Origin: Dermatemys mawii
Lineage: Eukaryota; Chordata; Testudines; Dermatemydidae
Reading direction: 5' to 3'
Length of the DNA stretch: 64,000 nt
Assembly (NCBI GenBank): GCA_007922305.1
Contig: ML677348.1
Coordinates: 22,112,124-22,176,123, forward strand
In this document: piece by piece, positions 44,085-56,872 of the stretch
How the letters are laid out: each line of letters begins with the position of its first letter
Numbering within the stretch: position 1 is the first letter of the stretch
Notes under the pieces: model-generated
What the model was told of the DNA's origin: nothing
Databases searched by the model: none
Seen by the model: only the letters and a program-made list of their open reading frames with translations
Made by a program: the position numbers and the translations under genes

Positions 44085-44504
44085 GATATATTAGATCTAT
44101 TGTGCTTTCCTTATCTAAAAAATCAGTTATCTTCCTCAAAGAAGGAAATCGGGTTAATCTGGTATGATCTCTCTTTGGTAAAACCAAGTTGCATTCCATC
44201 ACCTTTACTGTTTACCATCATGAATTGAATTATTCTTTCCTTCACAATTTGTTCTAAAGCCTTGCATACTACTGAGGTCAGACTAACAGGTCTGTAATTG
44301 CATAAGCCATTTTTCCTTCCTTTCTTATGCATAGGTAGAATGTTAGCTATTCTCCAGTCATACAGTACTACCAGTCTCCCTGATTTCAGTGCATTAAGCT
44401 CTCTAAGTTTTACTTCCACTGCAGATATGGTAATTTCTGTTTCTAAAAACCCATTTCCAAACAACAATGAATATAACCTCAAAAAGACCCCTGGGAAGTA
44501 AATT

Positions 44505-44645
44505 ACTAGTAAGTCTTATTTTACATGTGGAAACTGAGGCACAGGAGATTATGTGACTTGCTCAAGTTCAGAGGAAGTCAGTGGCAGAGCAGAACTTCTG
44601 TCTCCTGAGTCCCAGCCTTGTGACTTAACCATAAGTAGATTTTGA
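44505..44645 (-). mobile_element. MIR SINE
   Basis: Contains gtggaaactgaggcacagga, tgtgacttgctcaagttcag and ctgtctcctgagtcccagcc, the MIR core in antisense. Confidence 0.8.
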
Positions 44646-46949
44646 ATTTATGTGAAGATATATACCCTCCCGCTTGTTTTTCTCGGTTACTACGTAATGT
44701 GAATTCCATTCACTAAAGAAGAAACCATGGCTCATTATGCCTTTTGGTCATTAGCTGACCACTGTTGCTGTTTGCCTGATTTAAAACCCTATTGAAGATG
44801 TTTACTTGCTATTTCTGTTACTCCTCTGGAGCAGAGCAGACAGCCAAAGTTCAGGGGTTTGTGGGCTGTTTCTGTTAAAAGGAGAAATTGATGGTAGAAT
44901 TCAGGGATCTCTGATGCAGTCCTGTTTATTTAGAAAGAATGTGCAAATCCTGTATTCCTGAACACAGGAGGCATAAAAGAACAGGAGACAGATTCTTTTC
45001 TGCAAGCTCACAGCTCCAAGCCTCTTGCAGTCAGCACTATCCAATCCCCCCTACCCACATAGTTTAAAATCCTGAGCAGCCTTACTTGTGCCTTTGAAGT
45101 GGAGTGAGGGGCAGTGGTGATATGTGCCTATGTCTGGGGTGGAGACTGCTATTTTTTTCATAAAGGTACTTCACTGGTTCTTACAGCTATCTTAAATGAA
45201 AGGTGACAGTTACACACACCCGCCTCCCCCAGTTTCAATGAATTTTAGCTTAGCCCAACCTATACCATTATCTTTGTTTTTACTTTTGACTGGATTATGC
45301 TCTTCCTGTGCTTATCTTTTATTTGGCCTGTGAACTCTTTAGGCAGCTTCTGCCTGCACGGTGCTGCTCAAAATTGTTTGCCTTGTAATTATGTCTCATC
45401 CAGCATTTTGTGTGTGAGTGTGTAGGCTCCTCCAATGACTTAGTCATCAATTATTCCACTGATGTCACCTTCTATAAACTTTCACAGAACTTCCTGGTTT
45501 AGTCCTCTTTCACTGAGGACTGCTTATTCTTTGACTTTCAGTAACATAAACTACTTCTGATTGCCAAGACCAGCATATAGACACACACCCTCTTTTGTCT
45601 CATGCTGACAATGAAATGCTACTGAATACTGCTTTGGGATTAATTAAAATTCGGAGAAGCATTTGCTTACGTGTTGATTTTGAAGTCCCCACGCTGGATG
45701 TGTTTAACATGTGGTGCTGGCTTGTTCTGGCAATACTGTATTTCAGCTACCCCCCCTTTTTTTTCATATGCATTGCCTTGCCATAGACAGTAAACGTGTC
45801 TGATGGGGCCTTTTCAAGGGAATCCCCTTTTCCTGATTTTTGTAATGTGAGATTTAACATTCATCTTGTTTGGAAATAGCCTCGGTAGTAGAGTTTAACT
45901 TGGTGTCAGCTCCCTTAGGACACTGTATGGGACTTGAGTTTGAACAGTAAATCTAATCATCGCAAACACTAGTCAAGAGAAAAACATGGTCCTCTAGATT
46001 AGAAGCCTGAGGACAGAACTATCAGCCAATTTGAGTTCTAATCCCACTGATGCCTTTTCTAGAGTAGGTGGAAGTGTTGCAACAAACCATTGGCTGGAAC
46101 AACATCTGTGCAGTACTTGCATTCATGCACAACAGCTGTGCTAGGTATTTTACAGACTTTGGTAATACACTTAGGGCAAAGTCCTTAGCTTGGGTCTGAT
46201 TGAAAATGACACATCCAGCACTGGTTTCTCCCCAATGGGGACAGGAAGCTGTAAACAGCACAAATGCACCAGTTCAGCCTGCCCTCCTAACACCAGCTTA
46301 CAGTGCAGGGATTCACATTTTTCGGCTACTGCTCTGTCTCAGACTCTCCCAACGCTCTGTGTCATTGGCCTGAGCTTCCCATGCAGCAGAAAGTACTTAA
46401 TGCCCAGCACATCCTATATCACATATCTGCTTGTTAGTCTCCACTGCTGGAAAACAGCCAAACACTTATGGTGCAGAGGAGACTTGACTGTCTCTGGAGT
46501 CTGAATTCTGCAGCTACTCTGTGTAGACTCAGGATTGCAGCACTTGCTGCCCGAAGTATTTACAGAAAAGTAAATATTACAAAACTAAAAAACCAGACCA
46601 AAATAGCAAAGGTTTAAATGTACCATACATCTTGGATTGGTCCTCCTTTCTTACCTTTCATACATTGCTTGACTTCTGAGGCCCTGACCCATACACACAT
46701 GTCTATTAACTTTACCTAGGTGAGGAGTCCCCCTTGATGTCTGCATTTGTTTGGCTCCTAGTACAACAGGACTCTGCCTCTCACTACACCCTTTTAGCAC
46801 AACTAAATAGAAACAGTAAATATAATACTTTCCCCCTCTGGCCCACGTGGTATCAGAAGTGCCACGTGCCATGTTGGCATTTCAAGTTCAAGTTGAAATA
46901 GATTTCAGAAGATACTTAATGACAATAGTTAGGACTTACTTAGGACTTT
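44646..46949. other. Sequence without recognised genes
   Basis: No gene or transposon recognised. Short open frames such as 46190-46504 (plus) have no domain. Confidence 0.45.
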
Positions 46950-47105
46950 CATGCACCAATCTCAAAGCATTTCCCAGGTGAATAGATGCAATTACAGAGG
47001 GCGTAACTATAGCATAGAGAGGGTAGCACAGTGCCTTGCTGGCAGAGATGGAAGTAGAATCAGCTCTTCTAACAGAACTTGCTCTGTTATCCTAGCCCCT
47101 GGACT
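46950..47105 (-). mobile_element. MIR SINE, degraded
   Basis: Begins with the 'tctcaaagcatttcc' tail segment and has agagagggtagcacagtgcc, then ggcagagatggaagtagaat and gttatcctagcccctggact, in the order of antisense MIR. Confidence 0.55.
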
Positions 47106-48499
47106 GCACTGTTTATCCATATTTGCCATCAATGAGCAAAGTTATCCTCATGCATACTGACTGCTGGGAGCAAAGGCAAACCTTGCTGCTGATTCTTTTC
47201 AGGTGTTTAATTTGCTTGTTTTGTTTAACATTTGGCTGTTTTTTCTGTTCAGTTCTGCTGTCAGCTTTAAGTGTTCCAATCTAACTGCTACCATCACCTC
47301 TTACTGTTACAATTGTCTGCTTATTTTGTCCACGACAAAGATGTCTCCCATTAATTTCATATTATATTTTTTTTTTGCCCTTAAAGAAAAAACTTGGGCA
47401 GAGTATTTCAAGTCCAGGAGCTGCAGAAACTGAGTATGCAATTCTGCTTTTGCTCAAGAAGTGTGAGAATTAATTCTCTTCTCTGTGTGTGTTTTGCTGA
47501 CTGAGGCACCTTGCTCTATTTGCAGCGGTGCTGTCTGATTCTATAGTCATGGTGTCTCTCTTAACGCATTTCTTCCATTTCCATCTTGGTTTTGGCTTTG
47601 TTTTATTTTCTCTGAGGCTTTTTTCACCTCCTCATCAGTTGTGCTGTTTGATAGCAATTACACCTACCTGCACCCATCCAACAGGAACTCGTCCAACACC
47701 ACTTTGCTAATAAGTTCCAGCAGTTTGCTTTGTACATATGAGCTGTAGCAGTGTTGATTCTATCACCCGTGTTGGAGTTTTCAGCTTACATCTGTATTGT
47801 GGTTTAACCAAATGGCAGGAACACAATAAGTTCTGGAGACATTTAGGTATGAGCAAGAGTCAAAGCTGATGTGTTATGTTTAATACTGCTGATTCTAAGT
47901 GGAACTGATGTTTCCCATTAACCAAACACTTTACTCAAGCTGTCTTCTACTTGAGCTTGTAAACACAAGCCCTGATTCTCTACTCAGTTACAACAATTTT
48001 AAACTACTGTAGTTCCTTTGACTAATAGAGTTAGTTTGGATTTCAACAGGTGTGAGAGGAGAACCACACCTATACCGACTTTTACACAGTATATCTTTCA
48101 TTCAAAGGATAGTTTAACTTTTCTGAATAAACCAAGAGGCTTTAAAAAATCACCTGCCACTGGGGGGAATGGAGATGGTGGTCTTGCATTTTCTTCATAT
48201 TACTGCAGTGAATAAAAAGTATTATGAATCTATGAAATCATTATCCAACTATTTCTGGTCTGTTGATGGAGAGCTCTGACACAGAGCGAACCAGGTCAGG
48301 TGAGAGGAACAAAATATGAAACAAAGTTAGGAATCTTTCCTATCACATAATCATTGGGTTGGTGGTATAAGGTCATACCTGATCAGCCAACTCTAGGAAT
48401 TAGTAAATGCCTTATTACATATTGCATGATGCATTATGCACTGAGATAATTATAGCAGTTAGGGTACTTGTAGGGCCTCCATTACAGCAGAATCTGAGT
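47106..48499. other. Sequence without recognised genes
   Basis: Nothing recognised. Confidence 0.45.
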
Positions 48500-48579
48500 A
48501 CATCACAACACCCTTTGATATAGAGAAGTAGTATTATCCCCATTTTACAGATGAAGAACTGAGGCCCAGAGAGATTAAA
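48500..48579 (-). mobile_element. MIR SINE fragment
   Basis: tattatccccattttacaga followed by tgaagaactgaggcccagag, the antisense MIR core. It is cut at 48580 by the adjoining repeat. Confidence 0.8.
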
Positions 48580-48735
48580 GGTATGTCTTCGCCGCAGAGT
48601 TAACTTGGTTAACTGGAGCCCAGGTCAGCCTTGCCTAACAAGATAGGAGCAACCATAATGCAAACCCATACTCAAGTTACTGTGTTCTCACTGGTGCTGG
48701 GTTGCTAGAACTGCTGGGGGCATATCCCTTGATTC
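48580..48735. mobile_element. Probable MITE fragment
   Basis: Starts aaggtatgtcttcgccgcagagttaactt, with the GTATGTCT end shared by the MITE at 60818. The right end is not clear. Confidence 0.4.
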
Positions 48736-49502
48736 TTTGTGCTGCAGTAAGATGAGCTGCTTTATGATTCTTTCTCAGAGAATTGTGGGAGAATTTGTCC
48801 ATCCTTCTGGGTACACAGTGGGAATTGTTGGGTATTGGAGGATTATTAATACTAGAGTGGTTTAGCCTGCATCCTGACTGTAAACAGAGTAAGTTACTAG
48901 ATGAGATAAAAGGAGAACCTAGAGTCTTACCCACACACCAAGGAAAGGGCAGACTGAAAGCACCAATTATTTTTACACTTGCTTCTATCTCTCTTTGACA
49001 AATTGTTCCATGTTTCTCCCACCTATTGCTTATTAAAATATAAGAAGGAAGATTACACACTCCTCATCTTCCTATCTGTCCTTGGCCTTCACGTTCTTTG
49101 AATAATGGCATTAGGGTGGATTATGATTTCATTTACACCAAAGAAAATCAATTGCCATTGAAGCCACTGAAGTTACACTGGTGGAAAACCAATTTATAGT
49201 CCAGTGAATTCAGTTAATCTTTCACCATTGTACTTGCATTACGCTTTACCATTTTGAACTCTGTAGTGTTCTGCCTATTGCTTACATGCTACCAGATGAG
49301 GGTCAATAGAGAAACCTAAGAAAGGTGGACAATATGTTGATCCAATCTGCATGCCAGGGCCAAATGCTGCTCCATTATCCTGTGAAATCCTACTGATGTT
49401 AATGTGTTGAATCTGCATTAGTCCATTCATCATATATAACCACAGAATCACTTCCTCATTTAATACCTAGTACAGTTGGCAACCTTCCTGATTTTTTGAT
49501 TT
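48736..49502. other. Sequence without recognised genes
   Basis: Nothing recognised. Confidence 0.4.
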
Positions 49503-49946
49503 AAATTCCCTCTAAGTTGCACAGCCGTGTGGCCGTGCAGCGGGCTATCAAGGACCATGCAGGCATGCAGCCACAGGGGCCTGGACAGATTGCTGCAGTG
49601 AGAGAGGGCTGTGGGGAGTCCTCTTTCCCTGCCGCAGCCCGAGGGAAGTCTGCGCCTCCAACCCCCAGAGCCGGCAACCCCAGCGGGAGCCCTCATCCCC
49701 ACACCAGACTTCCTCCCACACTCTGAATCCCCCAGCCCCATCCTACGGCCCCATCCTACGGCCCCACCCTACAGACCATACCCCCAGCTGGAGCCCTCAC
49801 TCCCTGCACTCCAACCCTCTGTCCCAGCCCTGAGCCCCCTCCCACACTCTGAACCCCTCAGCCCCACCCCCACCACACATCCCCTCCATATTGGTGCATA
49901 ACACAAAATTCATTCCGTACATGGAAATAAAAAATTAGAGGGAATA
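49503..49946. mobile_element. Non-autonomous transposon, ATTCCCTCTAA ends
   Basis: The left end ATTCCCTCTAAG is mirrored by the right end TTAGAGGGAAT: an 11-bp perfect inverted repeat around about 440 bp of GC-rich, C-tract-rich interior. AT-rich flanks set it off. Target duplication not certain. The open frames at 49460-49901 are compositional. Confidence 0.65.
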
Positions 49947-51449
49947 TTGCTGGTGACTTGATGCAAATTCCTCCACACTCAGTTTCCTGGCCGACTTTTC
50001 ATGTTGTGGTGAGTCAACAAAGAGATGAGTGACCCTCAGGAAGCAGAGGGTTCACAGACGGCAAAAAATGCCCCACTCCAACAACTGATTGCATATGGCC
50101 AGATCACTTGTATGGTACCTCACTGATTTCACCAAGCTCTACTTGGGCACAGGGGTCCATATGCTTGCAATCAATTGTGGGATTGGGATCCCAGTTCCTT
50201 TAAAAATGTGTTTTTCCTAATTAACAATAAACCTGTGATCTGTATCAGGTATATAGAACACCATAGAAAGTGTAGGCCAACATGAGTGGATGGCTCATAT
50301 AGAGCATGGAATACTGTTTGTTCTCCCCATAGATCTTGTTTTCTGCTACCATAGCATTTTTCAGACTCTGGCCTAAATTCAAATGACAGTGACTGTTAGA
50401 GTTAACATATCCATGGATGGACTGTGCCTCATACACTCTGTATCCAGTCAGATTCACTTGGAGGGAAACTGCCTTTCCAGGCTAAAGTGGTGATGTTTTT
50501 ATGTGACAAAAATTAGATGGCTGCACAAATCATTATAGTAGTTCCATTGGTGGAGTCTGCAGACCATACCATACCCAGAAGGAAAATGTTCACTGCTAAT
50601 AAGAGCACGAGACCTGTGTTCTTTGCAATCCTGTTGCTGATCCCTGTTCAGAATTCTGTGGTATGTGCGTGAGCAAGTCCACCACTGGTAAGATTGTGTT
50701 TATTTTTAGCTTTTTAAATGTCCCCTGAAGTCAAATTGTTTACATTGTAAAGTCTACCTGCCATAAAGAATGGTGTTTGTGTCTATCTAGAAGCAGATGT
50801 GATCTTGACATTAGGATGGGTTTTTATAGGTAAAATACTATTTCCCCTTTTCTTGGCACCAGTGTTGCCCCTCTGCTGAGCAATAGCAGAGGGGCAACAC
50901 TGAGTGTTTTGGTGGAGGAGAAATCTGTGATGCAGAGTCTAATGGTAACTTGCTTTATTTAAACACATACACTAGTCCTGATAGGAGATGGCCCAACCGC
51001 ATGCAGAGCAATCCCTTCTTTCAGGCATTCCAGTTGAATACCAATGCCCAGTTCCCACAGGGCAACTCTGCCTTAAAGACTGACTCTAATCAGAGACCAA
51101 GGCAGAGAACAAACTCTCTGGCTACTTGCACAGCTCTGTCTCCCTGATCCTGCCTCTACACACAGTACACACAGCCTTTCATAAACTAAAACTAGTAACA
51201 CCACAGCATGTTTTCCCAAGAGTCAAAACATGTTTGCATGCTAAGAGAAAGAAATTGGAAGTCTATGTGTGACAGTGATACATAGGAAGGTCTGTTGTAA
51301 CAATGCTTTCTTGGAATGGGCCTCTGAGATGACAGAAGGAAGTAAATCAAAGAATTCACAGAACCAGTCTCTCCCAGAGCTTGACAATCGTAGCACCAGA
51401 AGAGCAAAATAAGTGATCCTGAAACTGCAGAATTACAGCTGTTTTGCAG
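49947..51449. other. Sequence without recognised genes
   Basis: Contains the perfect hairpin at 50860-50902; otherwise nothing recognised. Confidence 0.4.
50860..50902. repeat. Perfect 18-bp hairpin
   Basis: CAGTGTTGCCCCTCTGCT (50860-50877) and its exact complement AGCAGAGGGGCAACACTG (50885-50902), with a 7-nt loop GAGCAAT. Pairing extends by CAC/GTG outside a one-base bulge. The stem is GC-rich against an AT-rich background. Confidence 0.9.
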
Positions 51450-52498
51450 TAGGTTCCCTACCCTGCAGGGTGAATTCCATTGAGTAACAGTTCATTACTG
51501 AGAGTCACCTTGTTATCTCCCTGCCTCAAGTATGAGGGAGCACTCTCCCAGTCTATTAGACACTCAAACACTCTCCTCTGGACAACGCCAGCCCCTACTT
51601 TGCCTTGCAGGTTACCTATAAGTGGATCCCAGTCTCTGAGCCATTTTGAAGCATTCTCCTGTAGTGTCCAGTCCTTTATCTACTGAACACTGACAGATAT
51701 ACCAGGCCTGATGTCCCCCAGGGAAGAGAGCACACCTCACCTTGTAAGAGTCAGCTCAGAACATGCACTTTAGTTAACATCACAGCACTGAAGTATATTT
51801 ATAGTAAAAACGAGGATAAGTGTATTTCCAAAGATTCCAGAGCTAGTGAGTAAGAGGACTGGAAACAGTGGAAATGAAAACACATTTTCTAGATACTAAA
51901 CTTAACAGACTAATCTCCTGTCTAAAGAAGTCTTATCTCACCCAAAGTCTTCTGCTGCATTTCCAGCCAAGGCCGGTTGTGGTTCCATTTTCAGGCATGT
52001 AAATGCACTCATTGCCCATTTACTTCCTAAGTGCAGAATGAGGAGTTGTCTTTTTTGGTTCCCCAAACAGCCCAGCAACCTTTTGGAGGGTATCTTAAGA
52101 TAAGGTTCTCTTCTTCTGCTGTGTTTCTATACCTGTGAATTCCTTTCTGAAATTCTTACAATCCTTTACCTGCATTCAGATTAGACAGGTGATGGGAGAA
52201 CCATTGTGAATGAAACAATTCTTAATGTATATTTCAACAGGAGACTAAACATCCCTGGTCTGACAGGAAACTGTTTGTCAGCTGTGCCTTGAAACAGACT
52301 TTCAAATATATTTTAAGTGTATATAGAGAGAAGTCCTTACATAGTATGTGTACATATATTTCATAACAACATTAATGGCCAGTGTGTCCTTGGCTTTCAT
52401 TTATGAGCTCACATGTCATTCTTTAATGAACCAGAATGTATAAACCAGGACATTCATGAAACCCCCTTGCCAGTTGGCATTAAGATTCTTGGGTCACA
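51450..52498 (-). mobile_element. Probable LTR, minus strand
   Basis: On the minus strand it starts TGTGACCCAAGAATC at 52498. The body contains segments known to me from chelonian LTR copies (aaagattccagagctagtga, aatgaaaacacattttctag, gatactaaacttaacagact). The 3' boundary is uncertain and no duplication was found. Confidence 0.5.
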
Positions 52499-54162
52499 CC
52501 TATAAAATGTGTAAGTAGAGTTAGTGCTACTGTCTTCTTGGGGGGCAGATATTAAATCAATGCACCTTTTCCATCTCAAATGGTTTTTGAACCAAAATTT
52601 AGAGACAACAGTATATGTGTGTGTGTTTAATGTAAGTCAAAGAACAGTGCTATTGAAATGAAGCTGGGACCTCATCCTATTAATGGAGGACAGTCCGACT
52701 GACTCAGAATTATGTGCTGGTGACTGACACCTGAGAAAATTTGTCAACCTTTTTTGAGATGTTACTTTCACATGACTTTGTATCTCCTCTAGCTGGCAAT
52801 TTTCTCTCAGTTACATATAGTAGTTTGCTATGATCTTAGACCTGGATTTTCAAAGGTAGAGAGATGGACACGTTGTTAGGAAATTACCTGGACTGGCTTT
52901 CTGTGGGATTTTTAAGAACTTGTAATGTGCAGAGTCTGTGTCTGAAAATATAAGTTACCATTGACCTGCACAGGCCGCCTGGGCCTAGTGCGAGGTCACT
53001 GACATCTGCAGCCTACTCAGGGAAAGGGTCACAAGATGAAGCAAAGGCAGACTTCATGCAGAACATCAAGACTATAAGCATTCATGAACAGCCAAGGTGA
53101 ACACCAACTGCTGTTGGCTCACTGACAGGCATTCTCTAGGGCAACGGAAGTAAGCACGCAGCTGGCATGAGGGGCACAGCATCCTCTGGCCACAGAAGAA
53201 CTGTCATAATAGTCTATTGCCATGGCATAAGAGAGAGACTGTCAGGGTAGGAAGGCTATGATGGGGCCAATGCAGGTCAGAGCACTTATGTAGAGGATGA
53301 ATGGCTGAAAGAGGATATACTGTATAAATGATCTGGGCATACAGCCCTCGTGTCTCCACCTACCCATGTTCATTAGCATATGGAAATCACTCATTACCAT
53401 GGGCTAATAGGGTCTCTGCTCTCAGAGAAATGCTTGGAAAAAGTGGAACATTTTCAAAAGCATTCAGCATTCCAGAACACAACCACCTCAGCATGGCTGA
53501 TGCGTCTGCCATAGGATGTGCTGGATAGGTTCCTGGATGTGGCATTGATTTTGGATATTGCACACGCATTGAGGATGAGAACCCCCTCAAAAAGACCCAA
53601 GATCAAAGCCAGTTCACAGAGCTAAGTCATCATGGTTACTGGGAACCAATCAAGAGTGCTGTGCTTAAAAAGAAAATTTGCAAAGTTCCTGCTAACCTAT
53701 TTGATTAAGAGCTACATTTTCCAAGCTGTTGTGACTTTAACCTGCCCATCCCATAGGTCCGTATTCTGTTTCACGACATTTTTTCATGAATTTGTGAGTC
53801 TCCTTGAATCTGTTCTTGTGCTAAGCAATCTGGGAGGTGCAATCTACATCTATTTGCATCTTGTGAAAATTCTTGTCAGGAAAACTTTAATTCGTTATGT
53901 GTAAAATTTTGACAGTCCATTTTCTAATGGACTAGCGAACTCCTGCAGACATGAAGGCCCTAGCTCTGTTTCTATTGTTGAAAAGATTGCTGCATTTGAA
54001 GATATAAAAAAAGTCAAACAAAACATTAGTAGGAATACTAAGATAAATTACCAGACTAGTTTATTTGACTAGACAATAGGTTTATTACTCTGTGCTGTGT
54101 AATTGTTATTAGAGAATACAGTCTGGGCCCTTTTGATCTTGGATAGGAATAATACTTTATTG
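52499..54162. other. Sequence without recognised genes
   Basis: Nothing recognised. Confidence 0.45.
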
Positions 54163-54245
54163 CAGGGTTGGTATAGCCATGTCAGTCCCAGGATATTAGA
54201 GAAACAATGTGGGTGAGATCATATCTTTTATTGGACCAACTTCAC
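54163..54245 (-). mobile_element. Second Penelope-type terminal fragment
   Basis: Reads gcagggttggtatagccatg, tcagtcccaggatattagag, then gggtgagatcatatctttta and ttggaccaacttcacc. It has the same layout as the Penelope terminus elsewhere in the window (nnnGTAGCCGTGTTAGTC-like start) but belongs to a different subfamily. Confidence 0.55.
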
Positions 54246-55302
54246 CCCCCTTCTCTCTCTTATAACAAAATACTCAGAAGTATAGGAAGAAGCTATGGCC
54301 AAGTTTGTATGTAAGTGTAAAAATCAATCACAAAGGTCAAAGCAACTTTTGAATTATATTTCAAAAGTGCGGCGGAGAGAGTATGCCTTGATTTTTGTCC
54401 AATTTATCACATTCACATTAGTTTTCCTTGGTTAGAGTTGCATCCTTTTCCATTTCAATTAAATGTTGGTATTTGCAAGTATAGCATTTGACAACATAAT
54501 GTCTTTTTTTTTTTTTTTTGAGTTCAGTTATGGCATCATTAGCATTTTAAAATGCAGGCAGTATGGGTTGGAGATCAAATACCCACAGGAATACTGCCCT
54601 GCCACTCACTCCTACACATCCAGCTCACAAAACAATTATTCCTGCTAAGTAACTGGACAAATGTGTTGTTCAGATTTGTCCCTAATCTTTTTTTTTTTAA
54701 ATATGATCTAGAATGCAAGTATTTAAAAAGTATTGTTTATTATTTTCTTATGGTAACATGGGGCTCCACTGAGTTAGCTGCTGACTCAACCCTTGCCCGA
54801 GAGAGTTAACAGTTAACTTGAAACAGAGCATATTGGAAATATGGTCTTGTGGTCATCAATTTATCACTACCACAAAGAAGGTAAGTCGGGAGGAGCACAA
54901 TCTCACAAAAAATTTAAAATTGGAAAGATTGGGTAGTAGGAAAGAGAGGTTGGTGAAAGGAGAAAGGCAAAGGTAAAATAAGTTTATGCCCCTTTTAGTT
55001 TCTTAATAAGGTTAAAAAAAAAGAGCTGGAATTTTTGTTTTGTTTTTCCCCTGCTTGGTTTATTTTACAATAGAAATTCAGATGCTGACTACTTTTTCTC
55101 AGGAAGACTTTCTGGAGATGTCATAATCCTATTCTGGGATTCTCTGTATACACCTCCAATATTCCCCTGTTCCACATGCAACCCCCAATAGCATCCAGCT
55201 TGTTCTCTCTGCTCATTTCCCTCCAATGAAATCAGGATCAGGAGGCAAGATTTTCACCAGTCACTAGTGATTTTGGGTACCCAATTTGAGACCCCTTTAA
55301 AG
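54246..55302. other. AT-rich sequence without recognised genes
   Basis: Contains a poly-T run at 54504-54519 and another at 54690-54699. Nothing else recognised. Confidence 0.4.
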
Positions 55303-55620
55303 CAGGGGCGGGCAAACCTTTTGGCCCGAGGGCTACATTGGGGTTGCGAAATTGTATGGAGGGCTGGGTAGGGAAAGCTGTGCTTCCCCAAACAGCCTGG
55401 TCCACCCCCTATCTGACCGCCTCTCACTTCTCGCCCCCTGACTGACCCCCTCAGAATTCCCAACCCATCCAACACCTCCTCCCCGCTCCACGCCCCCTGC
55501 CACATCCCTCCAGAGATCCCCGCCCCTAGCCACCACCACCTTGGAACCTTACTTCCTATCTGAGCCCCACATCTGCCCCAACCCCTGTAACATTCCTGCC
55601 ACCTGACAGACCCCCAGAAC
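55303..55620. mobile_element. Truncated hAT element, family of 21401-22134
   Basis: Begins CAGGGGCGGGCAAACCTTTT, then ggcccgagggctacattggg, matching the complement of the right end of the 21401-22134 element. The C-rich interior matches its G-rich one. The other terminus is missing. Confidence 0.8.
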
Positions 55621-56872
55621 CTTTTTTGGTAAGGTTTTGATTTTTAAATGTTTATTTTTCTGATTTCACCCTTGTTTCACTCAGGACAGCTCAGGGAGGT
55701 GTAAAGTACAGTTCCTGTCCAGACTAGCCTTCTGCACCCAGCTGGAGGGATTGTCCTGTGGGAGGCCAGAAAGCATCGCCACCACCTAACATCCTTTAGC
55801 GTTTTCAGGGCCAAGGCCACTAAGTTGTTTTTGGAATCCTCCAGCTGTAGGATTCTGATCGGATGTGATGAACCACAGCATCCCCAAGTCAAGCCACCTC
55901 CACACTCAGCACAACATTTGTAGACTCACCGGCAGAAGGCAGGTTTCATCCATTTGCTGCTACTTCTGCAAATCCTTTCTGCCCACCACAGACTTTATGC
56001 CCCTGGATTTGGACTCAGCACCGGAAAAAACCAGAGCTTCCTCATCTGGCAATGTATGGCTCTGGCATTTGGTCACATGGACAGCCCCATGCATTCTCTT
56101 TTTTTACCTTTCTCCTGCAACAATTCTGCTAAGTGCCAATGGCAGCACTAAGGGACAGGTTCCGTCTTTCTCTTCCTTCTCTAAAATAAATGATGATGGC
56201 TCGAGCCCCAACCCAGGGCCATCCTCCTACTTCTGGCTCTGGAAAGTTAAAACCCAGCCCTCCTTGGCCACCTTTGCAGGCGGTTCTTCCCAACTCAACA
56301 TGAGTCCTTGGGAACGTGGAACCACACCTCTATTGTTGGAAAAAGGAAAAACAAACAAACAAAAGAAACATGATAATGGTAGATATTTACATATTACCAA
56401 ATGAGCAAAACCCAGTCACTGTAGCAAGAATGTGGTCAATATTACAGTTCCTAGTATTACTTGTCTCGTTACTATTACTAGTATTTACTGAGGTGCAGAA
56501 TTCTTAGTAACAACAGTCTCCACCCCCTCAAACCTTATTCACAGGTCCAATTAGACCCTGTAGTAGGCTGTCAATGGATGCCTGCCTGCTCCAGTCCAGA
56601 GAACTTGGCACCACAAGGTCCTGCTCCAATGTGAATTTACCTGGTCCAGTTCCATGACGACCGCTCCTTACTGCTGAGTCCACATTTGTGCAACCACTGT
56701 GGCTCCAGCCTCACAGAATCGCACCACAGAAGGTTCAGAATCAGAAGGTGGGGAAGTCAAGCAAAAACAGGATTTTGGACAGACTCCTTACCCTTTAGGA
56801 TAAAGCAAAACAGGACCCTTGGATGGAGTCCTTTACACTTCACTGTTGACACTTCCAATGCTGTCCTGAAAA
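55621..56872. other. Unassigned stretch
   Basis: An open frame at 55865-56404 (plus, 179 codons) has no recognisable domain. Part of this region may be the 3' portion of the Gypsy element beginning at 56873, but I cannot place it. Confidence 0.35.

Larger units (their letters stand above)
41160..44482 (-). pseudogene. CR1 LINE (ORF2 RT and 3' UTR), split by SINE and LTR
   Basis: Minus-strand CR1. At 44482-44123 it reads LNALKSGRLVVL, DWRIANILPMHKKGRKNGLC, NYRPVSLTSVVCKALEQIV and LGFTKERSYQINPISFFEE, the finger/palm region of the reverse transcriptase. The LTR at 42794-44084 then interrupts it. After the LTR it resumes at 42792 and passes through a decayed G.P.GSVLGPVLFNIF block at 42630-42580, with one stop inside, down to the 3' UTR at about 41640-41160 (atggttagaaaccttcctcc complement). 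A second SINE sits at 41718-41925. The two halves meet in the original target with the sense order kept. Several stops and frameshifts; not functional. Confidence 0.88.

Noticed and set aside
55865..56404. 179-codon plus-strand frame
   Set aside because: No recognisable domain, Ser/Pro-rich, and next to a minus-strand Gypsy fragment; treated as chance.
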